From assembly GCA_030386875.1 (NCBI GenBank), contig CM059575.1:50126859-50190858 (forward strand): a DNA stretch of 64,000 bases, given 5' to 3'. The notes beneath the pieces are model-generated. The model was not told the DNA's origin. It saw only the letters and a list, made by a program, of their open reading frames with translations, and searched no databases. Below, in pieces: positions 33,170-46,500 of the stretch. The DNA is from Morinoia aosen (lineage: Eukaryota > Arthropoda > Malacostraca > Amphipoda > Talitridae). The translations under genes were made by a program, and so were the position numbers. Numbering within the stretch: position 1 is the stretch's first letter; every line of letters starts with the position of its first letter.

Positions 33170-33720
33170 GTATATGTGGGAAAACTGGGCTACAGTGAAA
33201 CGAAAAAAATGATCTGAAGCAAAACCTACTCAACTTACACCAAACGAAGGCCTACCTAACTTTAAGCTCGACATCTCGCAGCTTCCCCCTGGGAGCGCTA
33301 ATTCCCAAGTCTATGGTTAAAAAACTTCACGAAGTGTCACTTTCAGAATAACCCAAAATTCTTGCTCATCACTAAATGTGGGCAAATCTCAATGAACAAA
33401 CATCATGATTTACTATATATTATAAAAGTTTAGGACTCCCTAGTCCCAAAAAATCTCAAGTGAGGGAAGAGGGAGCATTTAGTATGAACTGCAGAAATCG
33501 GGAATCAATGCACAAGGCAAGCTCCACACAGGATACCTTGCCCGCTGAAACAGAAAGTTAGAAAGAGAAGTAAAAAAAATAGACTTAAGGGAGATAGTGG
33601 AAGCTATAACAAAGAAGTAAAGTGGGCACTTCGATACGTCTCCGAAGGCTTACCCATAAACTAAAGCGAAACTAACCTAACAGTATCCCTCCTGAGGATT
33701 CCCGTAGCACATGACAGACA
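33170..33720 (-). repeat. Two degraded SINE-A copies
   Basis: Positions 33170-33320 hold the head-side part (GGCCTACCTAACTTTAAGCT, CCCCCTGGGAGCGCTAATTC). Positions 33425-33720 hold another copy (GAGCATTTAGTATGAACTGC). Both are in minus orientation. Confidence 0.6.
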
Positions 33721-34355
33721 AGCCTAAACCTATTGCATCTCCTACTCTCATTGAGAAAATTAGTACTGTATTACTTGCTGCTTTCTGTTTCGCTGAATTG
33801 GTAGTCTTTTTTTAATTATAATAGACACAATGCAACTTCCAATCGAAATGAGAGCACGACTCGCAATTCATTGCTTAACAATACAACAATTATATCCTAA
33901 GCAGTAGCAAGTCGTCACTGTAGCCTTGAACCATCTAACACACTGCTTGAGGATAAAATAAACCAAGTTTACATGTAGTATGTAATAAAATCCATTTAAA
34001 ATATCTCTGTTTATGTTTGAAAAGTAAGTTGTCGAAAAATAGAGGAAATAAAAGACGCTGGATCGACACTCAGCATAAGGCACATGAGCGAGGTTCAAAA
34101 AGGCACATGTCATAGGCAGGTTCAGGTGAGGGGCATCCGCATGCGTAGCTCTGTCGGACGCCGCTGTAACGCGGTAACTCGTTTAACACATGCGGCAGAG
34201 GTAGCACTTGACGCACTTTCAGATAGTTGAGACTAAAACAGTATTTCATGGTTTGTCATGCACACTGCGACAGAGGCAGAGTTTCACGCTATACCGAACA
34301 CACGCGGCAGAGGCAGCGTTCTACACAAAACAAAACGCGCCACACAGGCAGCAGA

Positions 34356-34509
34356 TCAAGCAACATTGAACAGGTCCTTGAGGTCGTTGAGGGTGAGCTT
34401 GTTGTCGCCACCGCGTCTCTTCGCGCCGCTCAGCACATCCTCAGCGAGCTGAAGCTTCTTTTTCTGTAGCTCCAAAATTTTCATTTCAACCGTGTTCTCG
34501 ACCACGAAC
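34356..34509 (-). CDS. TTF2: TTF2 last coding exon
   Basis: After the acceptor TTTTTGTGCCAG it reads [20 protein letters not shown] to [13 protein letters not shown] and TGA. The helical tail and LxDLxxLF-type end are as in other TTF2 proteins. The gene's 3' end is therefore complete; the polyadenylation site was not identified. Confidence 0.9.
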
Positions 34510-37500
34510 CTGGCACAAAAATATCAGTGAAAAGGTGAAGTAGCTGGAGTCGCTTTTATTGAGTTACTACTATATTCACACAAAAATGACCCTGGAGACT
34601 GAGAAGCAAAATAATTCATCGACAAAAATAGTAAATGAGTGATTGATTATTAATTAGCTTTAGCCTCCTTTCACCACAACAAAGATGTTCAGAGAGAGGA
34701 AGGATGAAGGCACCATTTAGTATGGAGTTTAATAAACGTGGAATCTATGCACAAAAGGTGTTCCTGCAAGGGATCTCGTGCGCATAGAAAGAGTAAGATA
34801 AGTAGGAAGGTTATGAAACAAGATAAAAGTTGAAGAAGAAAGTCAGAGATGCTGAAAAACAGGACAGCAGTGAACCGAAAAAAGATTGCCCTTAAGAAAA
34901 CAAGAACATCTTATTTCAGCAAAAATAAGTCCTACCTAACTCTCAGCTCAGGACTCACATTTTCCCCCTGGGAGCCCTAATTCCCATAGATACAATAGTT
35001 GAATCCCCCTGAAGGGGGAAAAAGAAGTAAGAAGTGGCGATACATGGTGCGCAGGTTGAATGCAAATTGGTAAAAGAATAATGAAATAAATAGAGGGAAT
35101 TAACAATGAATTTACGGAGAACTCCTGTTCAGTACAAGAGATCGCGATAGTGTCATGGTGGGGAAACGAAATGTCAACAACTTTGGGCACGCACGAGAAC
35201 AACGCCCTCATCACAAGCACAGGAATGTTTACGCTTATAGACGCCTAAGAAATTCTGCACACCTCCCGTCTGTTCGGAATACGGCAGACAATGTGATAAA
35301 GAACGTGACCGGAGTGAAATGGTAAGTTTCATTCTAGTGTCAAAGTTCATTTTAAATAGAGAAACTAGATACAATTGAACAAACTCAAATTTGATGTGTG
35401 ATCGATTGCTGGCGGATAAAAGGATTAGATTAGGTTAGCAGTTTATTCAAGTCTCCCTGAGGGTGTTTCGAAAGGAGGAAGGTACTGTAGTAGAGTATAA
35501 AGGGAACTGGAATCCCCTCTCTGCAACAGCAAAATTGGAAAAGGTTTATGAAACAAGATGACCGTTGAAGAAGTATGAAGAGCTGAAAAACATCAGGGGA
35601 CCAAAAATCGATCCTGCAACAAAACAAAGAACTATTTCAACAAGATGAAGGTCTACCTAACTCACAGCGCAGAACCTCGCATCTTCCTTTGAGAGCACAA
35701 ATTCCCATAGATACATTGAGAGGATAAAACAGCGGAAAAAACATTATTGCTAGCTGCTGGATAACCAAAGAAAGCAAAAAAAAAAACCGTTCGTAGCTGC
35801 TGAATGGTTCAAGAAGGCTAAATATAGCACCCGTGGCTGCTGGAGAACTAACGAGAGCAAGAAGCAGCAGCCACAGCTAACTGAGGAGGAAATAAGGCGT
35901 CCCTGACCTGTGCACGAAGACGGGGCGAGTCTGGCCCACCCTGTAAATGCGGTCGCACGCCTGCGCCTCGAGCTGCGGGTTCCAGTGCATGTCCAGCAAG
36001 AACAGGTGGTTCGCGCCGATCAGGTTCAGCCCCACGCCACCTAACACACAATGCAACAGAAAAATGAACTTTCACTGCAAGAAGGATTATACGTTAGTGT
36101 AAGCCTTCCTAAAAGCTACAAAAAATAGCGTATCCAAGAGAGGACGAAGGAAGGCACCATTTTCAATGCAACATAGCGCAGCACAGTACTTCAGAAAATC
36201 AATGTGAAATAATAGCGAAATTAGGTTGAATCTATGGTTGTTTACAATTGCCGAACTACTTGGAAACTTCGTAGATCACGTTATTCCCATTAAGAATGTT
36301 GCTTAAATCAGAGAGAGTCAAGTGAAATGTTAATTTCAGTTGTCGAAAATTGTCATATTTTTGGGGTATCGGAGAAAAAATTTTCACACGTATATTAATA
36401 GCAAAGCAATTCGTTCACAAAAGTAAGATAGGTAAAATTCAACAACGGTCCAAAGGAACGCAGCAAAATTACTTGAACCAAAATTTTGGATGTCTGTTCC
36501 CTCGTGGTGAAAAAAATAATACCATTTCGCCAAGTCCAGCCTCAAATGTTCACGACGGAATAAAGGCATCAATGACAGCAGAGTCAGTGACAGCAAGAAC
36601 ATATTAGGTAGTAATAACAAAGGTTACGGCATCACAGGTGTTTAAAACTCTTATCATGAGCATATCAATAGGTATTCAGATACCAGACTATAGGTAAATT
36701 ATATTGAAAAAGACATAAATAAGAAATAGACAAAAAAAAACCTGAAGTATTATTTAACATCTGTTGCTCGTATATCCTCATTCAAAACGACAAAATTCAC
36801 CAGTTATGTACCGAGAAGAAAGATTAGATTATAAGTTAGTTTAAGCCTCCCTAACCGCTACAAAAAAAGAGCGTATCGAAGAGAGGAAGGAGGAAGGCAC
36901 CATTTAGTATGGAGATGAGATAATGGGGAATCTATGCAGAAAGGTCATAGAAACAGTAAGATGAGAAAGAAGTTCATGAAACAAGAAAAAGTTGAAGAAG
37001 AAAGTAGCAGGTGCTGAAAAAACAGGACAGCAGTGAACCGAAAAAAGATGGTTCATAACAAAACAAAAACCTATTCTATTTTAACAAAAAAGAAAGCCTA
37101 CCTAACCTTCAGCTCGGGCCCTCACATTGTCCCCCTGGGAGCGCTAATTACCATAGATACAATAATTGTATCCCCCTGAGGGGTGTACCGAGAAGAAGAT
37201 ACATGGCTTTTGAGCATTGCTAAATTTCTATTCCCTTCTTCAGAAACTAAAAAATTTTCTTTCTCAATAAAATGGCCCCTTTCGTACAAATTCCAGCAAA
37301 TTACTTTCCATATCTATGAATTCAAAGAGCTAATTGACTTAAAAATAAGTTTTCTAGAAAAAGGACGGGACTTGCACTTGAGGGAGTACGAGCGTAGGTC
37401 GACAAGAAGAAAACACTACTTCTGGCGCTATGAAGTTGGGCTTGAGGACCTTGAGAAGAGCAACTCCACCCAGAAGAAACAACGCCTTCCATGCACATAG

Positions 37501-40500
37501 TCGACAAAGCTCATGAGAGATGATGGAAGAGCTTTCATTAAGCAACTAACATTCGGAGCTTAACTTAACATGCTCGCCGCCTTACTCGCGCTGGTGAGTT
37601 GTTCACTCGATACCGAGCTACAGTATGTATTTTCCCCTGTATTAAGCGTCGAATGTGGATGTTGCCAAAGGTAGAAAAAATATCTCGTGTTTTCATCGTT
37701 AGTAGACACTATCAACGAAGTGCAAAAATAAATTTGCCCCAGCTTCAGCAACCTATTCTCGTACAGCTTAGAGAACACCACGCAACGAGGGCGATAGACC
37801 AGTGGTTCTTAACCTTGTTGGAGGTGCTGAACCCCACAAGTTCTAGACATGCATTCACCGAACCCTTCATACTGTAGTTAGAAAAATAAAAATGTGCTTT
37901 TTTCTTGAAATCCAAAACATCTGTATGTATAACTAGTGCATACATTATTTTAGTGGACAAACTGTACCATGCATCATTTGCCGAATCCCTGAAACTGATT
38001 CACCGAACCCCTGGGGTTCGATCGAACCCAGGTTAAGAACCACTGCGATAGACGGAGATCATCAGGCCGGAACAATGTTCGTCTGGAAGTTGACTAAGTA
38101 AGAATGAAAGGACCTATCAGCGTCGGCATAAAGAATCTTGTACATGTTGTGTGGGGGTGGTTTGACGTAGTTTTACCCTTCATTTGTGTCTTCTAGTACA
38201 AAAGATTGAACCCTGATTCCCGTGCTTGATTTTTAAGATTGGTCACATTGAGAATAGAAACGCAGCTCCTAGTTTGTAGACTATCATGGTTGCCTAACAT
38301 TGGGGGGTATTAAAGTGTTTGTCCATGACGTACTACCGGACACACAGGAGACAAAGTTACTAGATAGTATCTGTAATTAAACTTATGATGCAGCCTAATA
38401 CAATGAATAGAATTCTTTACAGTCATGATAAATGCAAAAAGGGAAGTAATAGTGATGAAACAAAGTGCTGCCTAAAACTTGACACCAACCTGAACTTTTT
38501 CGTACATTTTGTGTATCAGTTGAACTGACCGGCACCAAGAGAAAGAAGCAGAACTTTAGGTCCCTTTGGGTTGTTGTTGAAGTCCGTGACGATGGGCGTC
38601 CTGTCCTTGACAGGCACGGTGCCGTCTATGATATGCGTCTTCATCCCACACCGCTTGAGGTGGTCCCTCACGATCTGCAGCATCGACGTCCACTGCGACA
38701 CTATGACCGCCTTCTCGCGGAAGCCATTCTCGGGGTCCGGATTGCCTTGCAGGTCTGTTCGCCCTATGGAATACAGCGCTCAAATAAGTGGCGGCAAGTA
38801 CCGTAGTGAGGCAGCGCGAGTGGCGGCAATGCAAAGGGCAAATATGGAATGGAAAACTGTGACTGGCAGCATACCTGAAATATATTCTTTACGAACACAA
38901 CAGAAATCAAAGCACGTTCTATTATAAGAAAAAAGAAACCATTTTTGCACATTTGTTCAGTAGCAGAAGGATATTAAACATTATGAACTGTGAGAAGCTA
39001 ATAATGAACTGGGCTACACAAGTGAATGAAAATATTACAGTAAATACTAATTAATTATATCTGAGATGAATGATGCTCGACTTTTATTGTATATAATTTT
39101 AAATCATTATTATTGTTTACCATTAATAAATCAATTTAGCCATCCCTAGCTGCAACAACGGCGATCTCAAGAGAGCAAAGAGAAGAAACCATTTAGTATG
39201 TAATACAGAAAACAGAGAATCTATGCACAAGATGCACATCTTAAATCTCATTTTTTTAGGAAAGTCATAGAAAAAAAATTTTTTTTGAAGAACGTTTCGA
39301 CCTCCATTAACCTGAAAAAATTATCAACCTGAAAACAAGTAGAAAAACTAGTCAAGTGTCAAATGTACATAAATCATGAAAGAAGAAAGCAAAAAAACAA
39401 AACAAAACATGAAAGGAACAAAATAAAAATGTTCAGTATTAAACTTACGTTAGTAGGAGAGGAAAGGCAGATTGCATATCATTTAAAACCGGTTTTTCTT
39501 TCAGAATAATAAGAGATTCTAAAATGCGGAGGTTTATTTGGTTTGAGGCAGCAGAAATTACTCTAAAATCACCTAATCTAACAGGAATGTCGCACTTCTC
39601 TGAATGAGAGCGGACTGAAGAGTGGGAAGGTGGGGAAAATAACTGATTAGTTCTAAAACTCCTGCCAGTATGCTCTGCAGCGTACTCAGACGTACCACGT
39701 ACTCAGACGCACACTGTGCGCAATTATATTTGTAAATCACAGATGAGAGCATATCTTTGGGAGTTTTCTTTATAATTGAAGAATGATCCTATTCTTTACG
39801 TATTGACTAACACTAATTTAAAATCAATCTGCGGAAAATATTTCAAAAGAAGAATGGCAATGTCTTTTTTAGGTTTCTCCGATTATGACCAAAGAACGGA
39901 AACAAGAAAAAGTTTCTTTTTAGGAGCGGTAGTTAGAGTGACATCGGTAAAAAATTTCCTGTTCAAAAAGTTCTTAACACATAAACTAAAGCGCCAGACT
40001 AGTGGTGAAGGGAAACCATTGTTGCTAAAAAAAACCTTCAAAAATTCAAATTCCTTATGCATAGCTTCAAATGTAGAACACACACGATAGGCCCTAGACA
40101 ACAATGTTTTGATGCTATTTAATTTGAAGGAGAATGTACAAAAACTGAAAAAACTAATTCCTAACCCAGTAAATGTTTGCTTACGGAAAACAGAACTTTG
40201 AAACCAACCCTCTTTCCGTGTTATAGTAGCGTCTAAAAATGAGAGACAATTATTCTTTCCGGACTCCATAGGTAATTTTGATGTTAGGGTGACGCGAATA
40301 AATAACGAGTTTTAAGACGTGCATCTTGGCACTTTTATTTATAATTAGAATATGCAGAAAGCAAACCACTCATATATATCTATGCACAAGACGTATTTCA
40401 ACACCGGATACCTTGCGCATATAAACACCAAGTTTGGGAGGAAGAGGAGAAAAAGGACTAAGAAAAGATAGCAAAGAAAACATAAAAAGCAAAAGGGCAC

Positions 40501-43500
40501 GAAAGGTAAAAGTCTCTAAGGGCTGGCTTATCTATAGCTTAGGTACCTTAGAGTATCTCTCCAGGGGCGCCAGTCCCATAAGCACAGGATAGACAAACCT
40601 TCCTAACCTAAATCTATTGCCAACCCTGAGCCTCATGAACGGTTGGGAATCATATATTAAAAATTTGTTAAATGAACACGAATCCGTTCATTATTTTTGA
40701 TCAACAAATTTGCATTAAATAAGATTTCAAACTATGTTCAGAGCACCTCAGCATTCACTAACAATGGGTCTCAAGTAGCTGAACTGGTGGCTCGTATAAC
40801 ATCAACTAGGAAATGTCGGCCGAGTGTCGTTGGTGAGCGTTGAACGCAGCGCTTTCTTGATCACGATGAAGTTCTAGGACCACTCTGTACTACGCTTTTT
40901 GTTCATGCAGAAATAATATTTATTATTATTATAATTCTCATTCCATTCTAGTAACAAAATATATTGAAGTAGACAAAAAGTTTTGTAACAAGAAATTATA
41001 ATATAAAGTAGTCCACCATGCAAAAGCTTATCTTGACGATCAGAACTTATCAAAAATTCAATCCATATAGTGAGTTCGAAATATTGCTGCAAAAAATACT
41101 TGGCTAAATATATCCATCGTAACATAGATAACAATTCGACACCAACTGATATCTTAACGCAGAGCTGCAAAGAATTACCACTTTCTGCAACAATTATTGG
41201 AGTGAGAAAAGGATTAAAAAGTGTCCAGACCTAAAAACAGTCATCCACCTACAAGAGAGGTGTTCAGATCAACGAATTAACGCAGCGCACATCAATCCGC
41301 AAAACTGATTTTACAATTGCTTTCCTTAGTTCAAAGGAGCAACTTCACAATTGGGTTTCATTACCTCATTACAAATCTGCAGCGCCTAAATGGCAAGCAA
41401 AGTTAAAATCTACAACTCTCAACTGGTTTCAATTGCATCAATGAAAGATTAGATTATTAGTTAGTTTAAGCCTCCCTATCCGCAACAAAGGCTATCCAAA
41501 GAGAGGAAGGAAGAAGGCACCATTTAGTATGGAGTTAAGGAAACGCGGAATCTATGCAGAAAGGGCACAGAAACAGAAAGCTAGGAAAGAAGTTCATGAA
41601 ACAAGAAAAAAGTTGAAGAAGAAAGTAGTAGGTACTATAAACAGGACAGCAGTGAACCGAAAAAAAGATGGTCCATAACAAAAAAAACTTATGTTGTTTT
41701 AACAAAAAGAAAGCCTACCTAACCTTCAGCTCAGGCCCTTACATAGTCCCCCTGGGAGCGCTAATTCCCATAGACACAATAGTTGTGTCCCCCTGAGGGG
41801 GCATCAATGAAAGAATGAAAGTGCAGGCACACATGGCAAAATGCAGGATAAAGGCTAAAAAGAGAAACACAAATTTACCTTTCTGCTTGATTTGCACCAA
41901 CTCCTCGATGATGCGCTCGATCTTGGAGCTCGTAGTTTCAGGGTCGAACACAGGGTTGTTCAGAGTGAAGAACTGCAACAATACAAGAGGGTATTCACAC
42001 ACCTAAAATTCACAGTTAAAACAGAGTAAAGTAACACCACAGTTTTTTTGTGAGGAATAAACAAGACAAAATTTTTTTGCGAAAAATGGAAAAACAAAGA
42101 AAACATAATCACGGAGTGACATTAGAGCGAAATTCAGTCATAAACAAGACAGCGATTATATCTTACGGGACTTGGCCTTCAAAACTAACTTCATCATAAA
42201 CCCAGTCTTGGACTAGAGTGGAGGGTGATGCAGCAATTGTGCCTTGAACGAACATGTGCCGGTTCAGATAGCGCATAGTTACTATGTTTTGAAGCTGACA
42301 GATTTGCCCACCTGGAGTTCATACGTTGGGAAGTGGTGCATAAAGCGGATCACGAGAGTACAGAAATAAAGAATAGAAGGTTGGCCTGGTTTGTCAGCAA
42401 AAATATTTTGAAGGCTAGAAACGCTTTACCTACAAGAAAAATAACATGAAATTAAAATACATAAAGAATGGTTGAACATTCATTAATTGAAAAAACGACT
42501 TCAAAGCAGTGTGTATAGCAAATAACTTGCTACTAGTCTATCAAAGCCATCAATCAACAGATCATCGATGAGACATTTCAACGCTGTGCTCTACAACGAC
42601 GCACACGACACTATTAGCTCCCAGTCAAGCACATACCCTAAGAACTATGCAGCATTACTTTCATTCTTTTCCACTTAACCCCAACGATTCATTCGATGCT
42701 GGGTATACCTTTAAAGTTTAAACAGTTCACTTTGGGGTCCATGGTACTAGTGACAAACAGGCGGCAAATGAAATGTGCGAGACTCAGAGCTGGGCTGCTA
42801 TCATTAGGAGTAAAAGTTTCAGGAGTTTCTTCAATCCATTAGCAACCAGCGTAGTAGACAGTAGTACAGTAATGATGTCATTGCCTGACAAGACTGGGAG
42901 ATGATCTTCTACAGGGATCTCAAATAGAGCGGGGCAGAAAAGCTCTAATGTTTTCCCACAAAGATTTGATCTCATCTCCCGCCAGTAAGTTTTGCTCTAA
43001 AGTAGGATAATGCATGGCATGAACACGTCATGAAATCAATTATCAAACCTTGACCGTGGTTAGGAATGCAACTCTTGCTGGATGCGCCCTTGCATCATGA
43101 CAGCGTCGAAAAAACTTGAGTTACTTTAATAAAAACTGGAACAACAGCCTGATATCAAGAACGTGGTGTTTACTGCGACCTAAGTATTCTCAGACATACC
43201 AGCAGGAAATTACACGCTGGACTTGCATGGCAAGCGACAAGCCCCATTAAATAGTTGGGAGTATATATTTCCTCAATGCAAAAACCAAGTCCACAATTGT
43301 TAACATGATTTCACTGGACATCATGTCAAGATCATCTGATGTTACTGCGGATCTAAAATTATATCTACATTGCAAAATTGTTGAACTACACAAAGAAAAT
43401 TGAAAGGACTTTACAAATTTAATCTCTCGAATGATAGATGAACACTGATCACAATCGAATGACATAGTAGCTGGTTTACATTTACGATAGTTAGTTAATT

Positions 43501-46500
43501 TAAGCCTCCCTTATCTCAACAAAAGTTTTTCCTAGGAGAACAAGGAAAGCACCATTTAGTATGACGTAAAGGGACCGGAAATTCTTTGCACAAGCTGCGT
43601 ACCTACTCCCAGCGCACATAAATAGCAAGATTTAAAGAATTCTATGGAACAAGATGAAAGACAAATAAGAAAAAACGTTGGAAAAATGACAGCATTATTA
43701 TTATTTATTATTATTATTTTGGGATTTTCCCGCCGTTTTCGATACTCTTACGACATCACAGCATAATTTGGTAGCGTCGCTACATTTAGGTCTTATGATG
43801 GGAATTTGTAGGGGGTGAGGATCATCCCAACTGCGTTTTAGAGCCGTGGTGTGTCAGCTTTGGTCTGACGGAGGAGCGACGGTGTTTCTAGTCGCGGGCA
43901 TGCGCGCTGGCGATGGTTTGGGAAAAATGACAGCAGTGGACCGAACAAAATATGATTCTTAACACAAAAAATTTCTATTTTACTTTAACAAAAGAAAGGC
44001 TGTCTAACTCTCAGCTGGAGACCTCACACATCTTCCACCTAGAAGCGCTGATTCCCATAAATACAATAGTTGTATCCCCCTGAGGAGAAAAATAAGTCAG
44101 AATTGATTATAAAGTTATCCACTACTATTCATATTCATTACCTCGCCTCCTAGCTTTCCGCGTTTTTTTTCGCCGCATATTGGTTGTTATTAAATTTGCT
44201 CAAAATGATTAAATGAGGCTCAATGAAAGGATAAAAGGCTCCTGAAGTGACATTTCCGTTGAAAAATTGACGAAGTTGCAACAAAAAATCTTCCAGAGAC
44301 ACATGCAATGATCTGATAAAAAGAAGGAAATGAAAGCTTATATATAACGTTTATTTTTGTTCAACAGTCACGTGAAGAAAACGTGAAAACAAAACAGGAT
44401 GAATTCCTAAAGAAGAATTTGACCAGTGTCACGCCGCACAGGGGTTGTCGAGCCTTTTTCTGTTAGTTACCCATAATCTTGAGTATTTTCTTTATGTGTC
44501 CAGTTCCCTGAACGCCGACTTGTCTGAGTGCTCTCCGTGGCACAGCGGTTAAGGGATCGAACTTGTATGCTGGAAGTCGCGGGTTCGTTCCCAGCGCTGG
44601 CGCGGAGATTTTCCCCGTTGGGTATAAGGGAAAGCTCAAGCACAATACCCCACTCGACCCAGGTGTCGGAAATGGGTACCGGCTTTACGGGGGAACCGTC
44701 ATGGTGTCCTATATATAGGGTTAGTTATAAGACATTTGAAAAACCAATGCTAAGATCATATGTATCAGGCTTGATTGGAAATAAAGCATCCCAAAGATGC
44801 AGATGTTAACCTTAACCTTTAACCTTCTCTGCGCAGATGTTGCGTCTGTGCATTTACTTTAGTTAGCCCTTAAATATCATTTGTATTACATGTCGATAAT
44901 CCAATATTTCTTGTGTTATCTAGCTAAATACGACTAATATTTTCAATGCAATTTTGAGTGTTGTACCCTGTTATGCAGTAGCTCACGTATGTACGCACTA
45001 TTTTTGCATTAGAAAATAAATCACTGTCTTTGTTAAAATGTATTTGTGTATGTAATAGGGACTTCAAAGAGATTCAGCATTAAACAAGTCAAACCCTGAG
45101 GTCAAAAGAGTTTCCTTTACCCTTATTGATACAGGCTTTAGTCTCATACGACACCTCGCCTAATAAGGGGATTAAGGAGCCACCTCGGAAGGACGAACTA
45201 CTTCGCATAGTTGGTCGATTAGGAAGACGCTGTCGCAGTTCGGCACTAACAGAATTCACTTCTGTTGCCCTAACGGTCTCATACGGCGCAGACAGTTGGT
45301 CGTCTTCCTAAAGGTACCGCCGTAGTTTGGCACAAACGGAATTTACTTCTGTTGCCCTAGCGGACTGAATACGGCGTAGGCGGTACCCAAACACACACAC
45401 CTCACTCTAGCGGTACCACCGTAGTTCGGCACAAGACAGAATTTACTTCTGTTGCCCTAGCGGACTGAATACGGCGCAGGTGGTACCCACACTAACCTCA
45501 CCCCCACACACAACGGTACCGCCGTAGTTCGGCACTAACAGAATTTACTTCTGTTGCCCTAGCGGACTGATTACGGCGTAGGCGGTACCCACACGAACCT
45601 CAGAAAGGGCAGCTGCAAAGAAAAGCTAGCGCCCCGGAAAAAGGTAGCTGCACAGAAGACAGCCCCCTTTTCCACGAACCCTCACGTCGACCGCACGACG
45701 GTATCGACAACCAGGCTTATGAGTAGTTAAGAAAGCTACTCTGAATACCAATCACTTTAAGTTATGTCAAACACAAGGCGAGGCTCACAAGAGAGCCAGT
45801 ACCAGCGCACACACATGCAATACTACACAGACCTGAAGGATCATCGTCAGCCTCCGAGAAATGACAAGCTCATAAAAAACAGAACAATTCTACACATAGG
45901 ACGCCAAAAAAATGGTCCCTGTCTATCCTAAAGGCCTTCGTTATGAACTGAACCTTAGATAAAGAAAAAAATTAATTATTTATCCTGCAATTGATTTTCA
46001 CACGAAGATTATCGAGAATAAAACAGTAGTTTTCTTGTACAGTCACTGAAATTCTGATCAACTTGAAGAAATATTACTTTAAAATTTCAACAGATCATTA
46101 ACATATAGACATCATAAAGCATAAACCTTGGTAGAACTTAATCTTCAAGAATGCTAAGCTAACATCTCATAAATCTAGACCGGAAACAGGGATGTTTGCG
46201 CGTTCGTCGGTTTAAATGGCATTAAAAATTTTACTATCTTAAAAATTTGAGAAAGGAAATATTCTATGTCACAACTGAATTTCTGATTCCAACATTTACA
46301 CCATTTTTTGCAAGAAAGAAAAAAAAATTGTAAATGAAGACTTGAAATTTCACGCATCAACAGCTCTAAGGTTTTTACTCATATATATGAAATACTTTAA
46401 CAAATTCGATTTACTAAATGAAGATTTTGAGAAAACCACTGCTCAGCGAGCGATCAAATTTTATTTCCATTCAAACTTCTTGAAATTAAAATACACTGAA

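Larger units (their letters stand above)
44427..45709 (+). mobile_element. Solo LTR of the GMR1-like family
   Basis: Starts TGTCACGCCG and ends TATCGACA, flanked by the 5-bp duplication ACCAG (44422-44426 and 45710-45714). It matches 6483-7296 throughout, apart from an inserted SINE and a different number of hairpin units. No internal element sequence remains, as expected after LTR-LTR recombination. It lies in a TTF2 intron, on the strand opposite to the gene. Confidence 0.92.

Noticed and set aside
34227-34452. Plus-strand frames over the last TTF2 exon
   Set aside because: They are antisense to an exon that fits the splice phase and protein family.
35848-36075. 75-codon minus-strand frame
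   Set aside because: It is the TTF2 helicase exon read in the wrong frame.
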